A stretch of 18,212 nt of DNA, taken from assembly GCA_035513345.1 (NCBI GenBank), contig DATKCF010000146.1, forward strand, positions 1-18,212, read 5' to 3'. The translations under genes and the position numbers were made by a program. The notes beneath the pieces are model-generated. The model was given only the letters and a program-made list of their open reading frames with translations. It was not told the origin of the DNA and ran no database searches. The DNA is from DATKCF01 sp035513345 (GTDB lineage Bacteria > Gemmatimonadota > Gemmatimonadetes > Longimicrobiales > RSA9). This document shows, piece by piece, positions 13,899 to 18,212 of the stretch; the first letter of the stretch is position 1; the number at the start of each line of letters is the position of its first letter.

Positions 13899-15053
13899 AT
13901 GAGCACGGACCGCAGACAGTTCATCCGCATGACGGCCGCCGCGGGCGGCGCGCTGAGCCTTGGACTGACGCCGGCATCGGCAGCCGCGACGATGTCGACG
14001 CACGCGCGACCGCAGCAAGTACAGTCGCCGCGCGCGATCCGCCTGCTCATCCTCGGCGGCACCGGCTTCATCGGGCCGTACCAGGTCCGCTACGCCGTCG
14101 AGCGCGGTCACGAAGTCACAATCTTCAACCGTGGCAGCAACCCCGACCTGTTCCCGGGCGTCGAGGAACTGACGGGCGACCGGTCGCAGCCCGGCGGGCT
14201 GGACGCGCTCAGGGGGCGGACCTGGGACGCCGTGATCGACAACTCGGCGGCGGCGGGTCCGACCGCGCCTCAATGGGTGCGTGAGTCGGCGACACTGCTG
14301 CGGGAAAGTGCCGAGCAGTACCTCTTCGTGTCGACGCGCTCCGTCTTTGCGGACCTGACCCAGGTCCCGGCCACGGTCGACTCACCGGTACTCACACTCG
14401 AGAACTCCGGCTGGACCGAGGGTCGGCCCTACTCGTACGGCCTCGGCAAGGCACTCGCCGAGAAGGAAGCAATGGGCATCTTCGGCGATCGGGCCACCAT
14501 CGTCCGGCCCGGACTCATTGTCGGACCCGATGACACGACCGACCGATTCACGTACTGGCCCGCCCGCATCCACCGCGGCGGTGAGATCCTCGCGCCCGGC
14601 AACCCGATGGTCGATCGCATCCAGGTCATCGACGTGCGAGACCTCTGCGAATGGATCGTTCGTCTCTGCGAGAACCGCACATACGGCCGCTACATGGGCG
14701 TCGGCCCCGAGAACGGCCGCTCCATCTCCGAGATGCTCTACGGCATCGCCGCGATCGTCGATACGCCGCTCTCATGGACCTGGGTGCCGTTCGAGTTCCT
14801 GCGCGAACACAATGTCCGGCCCTACCAGGAAATGCCCGTCTGGCGCCCGCCGACACCCGGCTTAGAAGGATTCGCCCGGTTCGACCTCAGCCGCGAAGTC
14901 GCATCCGGGCTCACGTTCAGGACACTCGCCGATACCGCCCGCGCAACCCTCGACTACCACTTCACCCGCGACCCGGACCGCCGCCGTCCAGGCCTGACCG
15001 CCGAACGGGAGGCGGAGGTCCTGGCCGCCTGGCACGCAACCCGTCCGGGCTGA
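13899..15053 (+). CDS. Tat-exported NAD-dependent epimerase/dehydratase-like protein
   Basis: This 384-residue protein starts with a twin-arginine signal, DRRQFIRM with RR at 5-6, followed by a mild hydrophobic stretch and PASAAA (about 25-30). The mature part is an extended short-chain dehydrogenase: LLILGGTGFIG (49-59) is the Rossmann NAD(P) motif, STRSVF carries S145, and YGLGK supplies the catalytic Tyr/Lys pair (Y180, K184). The C-terminal half (RPGLIVGPDD..., IQVIDVRDLCEWIV, YMGVGPENGRSISEM) resembles sugar-nucleotide epimerase-like proteins. Export of a folded NAD-binding enzyme through Tat makes sense because the cofactor must be loaded in the cytoplasm. Substrates outside the cell are not known. 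It is transcribed divergently from the TonB-plug gene. Confidence 0.9.
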   Translation: MSTDRRQFIRMTAAAGGALSLGLTPASAAATMSTHARPQQVQSPRAIRLLILGGTGFIGPYQVRYAVERGHEVTIFNRGSNPDLFPGVEELTGDRSQPGGLDALRGRTWDAVIDNSAAAGPTAPQWVRESATLLRESAEQYLFVSTRSVFADLTQVPATVDSPVLTLENSGWTEGRPYSYGLGKALAEKEAMGIFGDRATIVRPGLIVGPDDTTDRFTYWPARIHRGGEILAPGNPMVDRIQVIDVRDLCEWIVRLCENRTYGRYMGVGPENGRSISEMLYGIAAIVDTPLSWTWVPFEFLREHNVRPYQEMPVWRPPTPGLEGFARFDLSREVASGLTFRTLADTARATLDYHFTRDPDRRRPGLTAEREAEVLAAWHATRPG

Positions 15054-15083
15054 CCGGCCGCCGGGACTCCGTCCAGAGAGAGT

Positions 15084-15097
15084 CAGTCGCGCGACTG
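15084..15097. promoter_or_regulatory. Fourteen-bp perfect palindrome, candidate operator
   Basis: CAGTCGCGCGACTG is a perfect palindrome 30 bases past the epimerase stop, in the 192-base gap before the PAP2 gene. It could bind a dimeric regulator or form part of a termination structure; no T-run follows. Nothing else gene-like is visible in this gap. Confidence 0.3.
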
Positions 15098-15212
15098 CGT
15101 GCAGGTCGAAGCGCGCTGAACCGCACTCGCCACATCGTGGCACGTGGTTCGCAGCACGTTCCTGCATGGCTGTGGTGACGAGCCACCAGGGAACCGATGC
15201 CCGATGTTTTCC

Positions 15213-15237
15213 GTATTGCGGTAGGCAGTACCGATAC
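15213..15237 (+). promoter_or_regulatory. Hairpin just upstream of the PAP2 gene
   Basis: GTAT-TG-CGGTA (15213-15223) pairs with TACCG-ATAC (15229-15237) around GGCAG, with a two-base bulge, ending eight bases before the GTG start. It may be a leader hairpin or an operator for the PAP2 gene. Confidence 0.35.
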
Positions 15238-15245
15238 TCGAGGAT

Positions 15246-15755
15246 GTGACCGCCTTGCTTTTCAGGATACGCAGTTTCGACGAGCGGCTGCTGGCCGCTG
15301 TAGTGGTTCGCCGGAAGGACTGGCTGGACCGCACGATGATCACGGTCACACACCTGGGCGGCGCGACCTTCACCATCCTCTTCTCGATCCTGCTCGCTAC
15401 AGGGCTGATCCCCGGCACGGGTCCGGTCGGCCGGCTCGCCATCCAGACGCTGGCGATCTCGCACATCGTGGCACAACTGCTGAAGCGGACGGTCACGCGC
15501 AGCCGACCTCAGATGCCCGTCGGATTTGCGTTCCTTGCCGTGCCGCCAGACCGGTTCAGCTTCCCGTCCGGCCACGCGACCGCCGCTCTGGCCGTCGCGC
15601 TGCCCGTCGCCGCCGCGCTCGGTCCGATCCTGTCCGTGCTCGTGCTGGCGCTCGCGCTACTCGTCGGGATCTCCCGCTGCTATCTCGGCGTGCACTACCC
15701 CGGCGACGTCATCATCGGCTGGATCGTCGCCTGGACCACGTACATCATCCTCTGA
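15246..15755 (+). CDS. PAP2-family membrane phosphatase
   Basis: This 169-residue integral membrane protein is a type-2 phosphatidic-acid-phosphatase-like enzyme. It carries all three motifs of the vanadate-sensitive phosphatase fold: KRTVTRSRP (80-88), FPSGH (106-110, H110), and SRCYLGVHYPGD (143-154, H150). About five hydrophobic helices surround them, so the active site should face the outside of the inner membrane. Substrates in the family include phosphatidic acid, phosphatidylglycerol phosphate and undecaprenyl pyrophosphate; which applies here cannot be told. The start is GTG at 15246 with GAGG very close upstream; TTG 15255 is an alternative with better spacing. Length is short but complete for the family. 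Confidence 0.9.
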   Translation: MTALLFRIRSFDERLLAAVVVRRKDWLDRTMITVTHLGGATFTILFSILLATGLIPGTGPVGRLAIQTLAISHIVAQLLKRTVTRSRPQMPVGFAFLAVPPDRFSFPSGHATAALAVALPVAAALGPILSVLVLALALLVGISRCYLGVHYPGDVIIGWIVAWTTYIIL

Positions 15756-15794
15756 GGCGACACACCGCATACAGCCTCTTCCGCGCAACGGAGT

Positions 15795-15816
15795 GGACGC
15801 AGCGGTAACGCAGAGG
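15795..15816 (+). repeat. GGACGCAG-type repeat, copy 1
   Basis: GGACGCAGCGG followed by TAACGCAGAGG. A related copy in opposite orientation is at 16050-16072. Segments of the 'GACGCAG..GACGCAG' style are known to me as intergenic repeats in several GC-rich phyla; a family in this genome cannot be shown from one window. Confidence 0.45.
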
Positions 15817-15915
15817 ACTCAGCGTCCTCCCTCGCTCAACGCGGGCCACCCCGCTTGCACTGCGGGAGAGGGGAGCGGGTACGGAGACGGAGAGGGGTCG
15901 GACGATGGAGGCGGA

Positions 15916-15948
15916 GGGTTTGGGGAGGGGGATCGGGGGCACACGGGG
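15916..15948 (+). other. Strong G-quadruplex motif
   Basis: Five G-runs occur in 33 bases: GGG (15916-15918), GGGG (15922-15925), GGGGG (15927-15931), GGGGG (15935-15939) and GGGG (15945-15948), with loops TTT, A, ATC and CACAC. This meets the usual G3+N1-7 rule with one run to spare. Folding in vivo is untested. Confidence 0.7.
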
Positions 15949-16049
15949 CAATCAACCGTTCCGCTACTCAACCAGGGATGACGCTCAGCCCCTGACAGGC
16001 AACCCATTCCGGACGGCCCCAAAAAAAATCAGATCTGTTTCCTCCGCGC

Positions 16050-16072
16050 CCCCTGCGAAACCCCCTGCGTCC
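16050..16072 (-). repeat. GGACGCAG-type repeat, copy 2 (inverted)
   Basis: On the minus strand it reads GGACGCAGGGGG followed by TTTCGCAGGGG, matching the copy at 15795-15816 in the order GGACGCAG.GG...CGCAG.GG. The two copies face each other across about 230 bases that include the G-quadruplex motif. Confidence 0.45.
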
Positions 16073-16095
16073 CCAGCGTGAAACACCCCGCCGAG

Positions 16096-16125
16096 AAAAA
16101 CCCTGCCACGAAGCAGTCCTGGCAG
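16096..16125 (-). terminator. Intrinsic terminator of the DJ-1-like operon
   Basis: On the minus strand CTGCCA (from 16125) pairs with TGGCAG (to 16103) around an 11-base loop, followed by GG and TTTTT (16100-16096). It starts eight bases past the TAG stop of the DJ-1/PfpI-like gene, which is the expected place. Confidence 0.65.
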
Positions 16126-16133
16126 CGGCCTCC

Positions 16134-16730
16134 CTACCCGATCGGCAGCACGCCCTCCCGATGCAGGCGATACCATGCGCGGCGGTCGGGCTCGTCGCGC
16201 AGCTCGAGCAGCTTGATGATCTCGTGCGCGAAATCGATGGCGCCGGCTTCGTGCGCCGTGACCAGGCCGCCATCGGCGACATCGATGACGTTCACGTAAT
16301 GCAGATCGTCGCGGTACTCGGGCACGTGCTCCTTGAGCCACGCCAGGCTGTTCGACGTGTGGCGCACGCCGCCGAGGACGCCCGCGCGGGCCAGGACGAG
16401 GGTGCCGCTGCCGATCGCCGCGATCGGGATCTCGCGCTCGCGGAACGTGCGGATCGCAGCAGTGACAGCGGGCGCATCATGATCGACCCACAGCGGGCCG
16501 CCCGGCAGGATCAGGATGACGGCGTCGTCGGCAGTGATTTCGTCGACCGTGAAGTCCGGCAGCACGCGCAGGCCGGTAGCGGACACGATGGGCTCGACGT
16601 CCAGGCCGGCGTAGCGGATCCGGATGCGCTCGTGGGCGGCGATCTCGGCGCACGTCAATGCGGTCTGGTGGTCGGCCCAGCCTTCGGCCACGACGACCCA
16701 CGCGGTTGGTTCGGCGGTGATTTCGATCAT
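16134..16730 (-). CDS. DJ-1/PfpI-family protein lacking the catalytic cysteine
   Basis: This 198-residue protein matches the DJ-1/PfpI glutamine-amidotransferase-like fold, closest in my recollection to the YoaZ-like group: LPGGPLW (75-81), IPIAAIGSGTLVLARAGVLGG (101-121), VRHTSNSLAWLKEHVPEY, GLVTAHEAGAIDFAHEIIKLLEL, and the ending WYRLHREGVLP. In the family the nucleophile elbow reads A-I-C-x-G, but here it is A-I-G107-S-G; the Gly codon is at 16410-16412. The partner Glu expected in GYADWE also appears replaced (GWADHQ, Q22). Both changes suggest a non-catalytic or differently acting member. ATG 16730 overlaps the stop of the upstream 120-residue gene as ATGA, and the longer open frame upstream is out-of-frame sequence of that gene. 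Fold assignment is firm; function is unknown. Confidence 0.88.
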   Translation of the reverse strand: MIEITAEPTAWVVVAEGWADHQTALTCAEIAAHERIRIRYAGLDVEPIVSATGLRVLPDFTVDEITADDAVILILPGGPLWVDHDAPAVTAAIRTFREREIPIAAIGSGTLVLARAGVLGGVRHTSNSLAWLKEHVPEYRDDLHYVNVIDVADGGLVTAHEAGAIDFAHEIIKLLELRDEPDRRAWYRLHREGVLPIG

Positions 16731-17089
16731 CGAGTGCGCGGCGCCACGGTACTCGGGTCGGCGTAAAGGTGGAACCCGTCGAGGACAGCGCGGTCGGGGC
16801 CGAACGCGATCTTCGTGTGCTGGCCCGCCGCGCTCGGGATGACGTGCCAGTCGACGGCGCCGTGAAGCCGTGCGAGCAGGTGCAGATACTCGGCCACCGC
16901 CTCGCGCGACGTGTCGGCGAACAGGCGAGCCAGCCGGTGGCCGTCGCGGATCCAGAGCCACGTCGTCCGCCGGTCGGCGTCCGGATCGCCGATCACCGGG
17001 TCATCCGTGTCGCGGTACCACCGGCCGAGCCGCTCGTGGAACTCGACTTTCGTGATCCAGTCCCCCCTCGCCACACGTTCCATCGTCAT
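16727..17089 (-). CDS. Unknown 120-residue protein coupled to the DJ-1-like gene
   Basis: I do not recognise this family. The soluble protein is rich in Arg, Asp and Trp (WITKVEFHERLGRWYRDTD, TTWLWIRDGHRLARLFADTS), with a helical middle part (REAVAEYLHLLARLHGAVDW) and a C-terminal strand-like region (HVIPSAAGQHTKIAFGPD). No signal peptide, membrane segment or cysteine is present. Its stop overlaps the DJ-1-like start by four bases, so the two products are made together and may interact. ATG 17089 is directly preceded by a sigma70-like promoter with leaderless spacing; a second ATG at 17083 is possible. Coherent codon usage and the overlap support that it is real. Confidence 0.75.
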   Translation of the reverse strand: MTMERVARGDWITKVEFHERLGRWYRDTDDPVIGDPDADRRTTWLWIRDGHRLARLFADTSREAVAEYLHLLARLHGAVDWHVIPSAAGQHTKIAFGPDRAVLDGFHLYADPSTVAPRTR

Positions 17090-17095
17090 GACAGG

Positions 17096-17124
17096 GTATT
17101 ACGGCGGCGAGCGCCCGGCGGCAA
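17096..17124 (-). promoter_or_regulatory. Promoter for the 120-residue / DJ-1-like pair, leaderless type
   Basis: On the minus strand TTGCCG (17124-17119) and TAATAC (17101-17096) are separated by exactly 17 bases. Six bases then lead to the ATG at 17089, so the predicted transcript start is the A of the start codon. There is no Shine-Dalgarno sequence. The boxes are seen; use as a leaderless promoter is inferred. Confidence 0.55.
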
Positions 17125-17139
17125 GACCCGGCGCCGTTC

Positions 17140-17613
17140 TCACGGCCGATCGGGCGGCGGACCCTGTCGATCGAGGAGTTCCGTCTGTTCCGCGAGCGCG
17201 CGCGCGGAATCCGCGAGCGCGTTATGCACGCGTACGAGTTCCTCACACGCCTGCCGGTGCGTGCGCAACGTGTCCGCGGCCGCTTCCCAGCCGGGCAGGA
17301 TCGCATTGAACGTGTCGACCGCGAACAGGTATTGCGGGTAGTCACGGGCAGGCACGCCGCGTTCATCGAGCGCCTCGAACTCGGCAATGCGGGTGCGCAG
17401 GTCCTCGACACGCTCGACATACTCGTCGAATTCGGCCTGTTCGACCTCGAGCGCGGCAGCGCACGCGTCGGCGGCACGTCGCGCGTCCGACAGGTCCGGT
17501 CGCAGTCCGAAGAACTGCTGGCGTGGCGACTCGGGACGCAGTGCAACGGACAGCGCTGCCACGACAATGGCGAGCGCGCCAACGCCGAGTATGAGTTTCA
17601 GGCGGCGCGACAA
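17140..17613 (-). CDS. Membrane-anchored coiled-coil protein, unknown function
   Basis: This 157-residue protein has one N-terminal membrane anchor (LILGVGALAIVVAALSVAL, about 7-25) after a basic start (MSRRLK), giving an N-in orientation. The rest should lie in the periplasm. Residues about 42-85 are highly charged and likely a coiled coil (ARRAADACAAALEVEQAEFD, EYVERVEDLRTRIAEFEALD), and a second helical part covers 108-148. Two Cys (C51 and one near 123) are present. The end is a Pro-rich tail. The start is TTG at 17613, supported by GGGAG at 17621-17625. The 120-residue gene follows 50 bases downstream with its own promoter. I do not recognise a family. Confidence 0.7.
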   Translation of the reverse strand: MSRRLKLILGVGALAIVVAALSVALRPESPRQQFFGLRPDLSDARRAADACAAALEVEQAEFDEYVERVEDLRTRIAEFEALDERGVPARDYPQYLFAVDTFNAILPGWEAAADTLRTHRQACEELVRVHNALADSARALAEQTELLDRQGPPPDRP

Positions 17614-17620
17614 ATCACGA

Positions 17621-17625
17621 CTCCC
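17621..17625 (-). promoter_or_regulatory. Ribosome-binding site supporting a TTG start
   Basis: On the minus strand GGGAG (17625-17621) lies seven bases before TTG 17613. No in-frame ATG exists before the membrane anchor, so this decides the start of the coiled-coil protein. Confidence 0.6.
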
Positions 17626-17644
17626 TTGCAGCCTGCTATCGGGC

Positions 17645-17661
17645 GGGCATGGTTCATGCCC
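17645..17661. promoter_or_regulatory. Perfect hairpin in the divergent region before the Ig-like gene
   Basis: GGGCATG (17645-17651) and CATGCCC (17655-17661) form a seven-pair stem with a GTT loop, between the divergent coiled-coil gene (17613) and the Ig-like gene (17716). It could be an operator serving both or a leader hairpin. Confidence 0.4.
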
Positions 17662-17715
17662 ATGAGAAAAATACGCGTGGCGATGCCGCCCGCTTCAACG
17701 TAGTCGAGGTCGACA

Positions 17716-18212
17716 ATGCTTGCCATCCGCCTGACGCTCCTGTTCGCCGCAGTCAACATCATTGCCCCCGTCGGAGGGCCGCTCCGCGTTATTCGCGTGA
17801 CTCCCGAAACGCCGGCCGATCCACTGGCCGAAGTGACTGTCACGTTCGACCGGCCCGTTGCCGGCGGACTCGACGCGAGTGTCAATGCCGAGGCCGTATT
17901 CCGCATCGACCCGGCGATCGATGGTCGGCTCGAATGGCGCGACCCCCTCACGATCCGGTTCACGCCGAACCGGCCGTTGACACCCGGCCACACGTACACG
18001 GTTACCGTGCTTCCCGGTTTCAGCGCAATGGATGGCGCGGCACTCGAAGAAGCGTTCACGCGCTCGTTCCGCGTGGCGCCGCCGCGGGTTCTCGGCGCGG
18101 ATCCCGTGAGCGGCATCGACCTGGCCAGGAACCTGCCACCGAGTCCTGTCTTCAGAGTGCTCGTGAGTGCGCCAGTCGATGCGGCCGCGCTCGCTGCGCG
18201 TGCGCGGATCCA
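17716..18212 (+). CDS. Secreted Ig-like / alpha-2-macroglobulin-type protein, N-terminal part
   Basis: The reading frame starts at ATG 17716 and runs open to the window end (165 codons visible), so only the N-terminus is seen. A short hydrophobic signal (MLAIRLTLLFAAVNIIAPVG) is followed by a beta-rich Ig-like domain at about 23-122: LRVIRVTPETPADPLAEVTV, TFDRPV, RLEWRDPLTIRFTPNRPLTP, HTYTVTVLPGFSAMDGAALE. A second begins with PRVLGADPVSGIDLARNLPP. The pattern 'V.P.....PL..V.V.F..PV' ... 'W.....L.F.P..PL..G..Y.V.V......DG..L' occurs in SbsA-type Ig-like domains and at the start of bacterial alpha-2-macroglobulins, which trap proteases at the surface. Which of the two it is depends on sequence beyond the window. 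GAGGT lies five bases before the ATG. Confidence 0.8.
   Translation, partial: MLAIRLTLLFAAVNIIAPVGGPLRVIRVTPETPADPLAEVTVTFDRPVAGGLDASVNAEAVFRIDPAIDGRLEWRDPLTIRFTPNRPLTPGHTYTVTVLPGFSAMDGAALEEAFTRSFRVAPPRVLGADPVSGIDLARNLPPSPVFRVLVSAPVDAAALAARARI

Larger units (their letters stand above)
15756..16095. other. Gene-free intergenic stretch, low complexity
   Basis: No protein-like frame is present here; open frames on either strand are Pro/Ser- or Gly-rich products of base bias. It holds a weak GAGGC/GCCTC stem (15754-15778) after the PAP2 stop, two related GGACGCAG-type repeat segments, a purine-rich G-tract block, and an A8 run (16021-16028). On the minus strand that run reads as T8 after the palindrome CAGATCTG, a possible second stop signal for the operon at 16134-17089. 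Confidence 0.75.

Noticed and set aside
15819..16022. A Pro/Ser-rich minus-strand open frame
   Set aside because: It is a translation of the purine-rich G-tract block, with no start signal and no domain.
16731..16961. An N-terminal extension of the DJ-1-like gene
   Set aside because: It is out-of-frame sequence of the 120-residue gene; the family start and ATGA overlap fit 16730.

Overview
The window is about 18 kb of GC-rich bacterial DNA that is almost fully coding. Several traits suggest Gemmatimonadota or a close relative: a secreted protein with a carboxypeptidase-like repeat plus a TonB plug, a small secreted 'DFSGEW' protein, a Tat-exported epimerase, a multihaem cytochrome fused to HEAT/TPR repeats, and the start of an Ig-like/alpha-2-macroglobulin-type surface protein. 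This placement is inferred from protein style only; there is no rRNA marker. I see no tRNA, CRISPR array, transposase or phage gene.

Layout. (1) 100-1643, + strand: a metallo-beta-lactamase-fold hydrolase and a TetR regulator, overlapping by one base behind a good sigma70-like promoter. (2) 1672-3234, - strand: FAD-dependent glycerol-3-phosphate dehydrogenase (glpD). Its start region is duplicated in tandem, which creates an 8-codon upstream frame. A haloacid-dehalogenase-type HAD protein (3376-4119, +) is divergent from it. (3) 4134-5811, - strand: a CorA magnesium/cobalt transporter followed by a five-helix membrane protein. (4) 6024-11698, + strand: a tight four-gene run of exported proteins, namely a sulfatase, a small secreted protein, an octahaem cytochrome c with HEAT and TPR repeats, and a metal-dependent amidohydrolase. 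Gaps are 30, 0 and -4 bases, so this is very probably one operon and is the most interesting unit here. (5) 11717-12673, +: a pseudo-receiver/PAS/zinc-motif signalling protein. (6) 12733-13602, -: a TonB-plug protein without a barrel, preceded by a 5'-truncated Ig-like gene remnant. (7) 13899-15755, +: a Tat-exported NAD-epimerase-like protein and a PAP2 phosphatase. (8) 15756-16133: a gene-free stretch with a strong G-quadruplex motif, a repeat family in inverted orientation, and a minus-strand terminator. (9) 16134-17613, -: a DJ-1/PfpI-like protein lacking its catalytic cysteine, coupled to an unknown 120-residue protein with a leaderless-type promoter, and a membrane-anchored coiled-coil protein. 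(10) 17716-end, +: the N-terminus of a secreted Ig-like/alpha-2-macroglobulin-type protein cut by the window edge.

How the genes work together: the 6024-11698 operon puts a hydrolase, an electron-transfer protein and a second hydrolase outside the cytoplasm, which fits an envelope module that processes a sulfated or amide-containing compound. The substrate cannot be read from sequence. Most other genes are housekeeping or envelope functions in short independent units.
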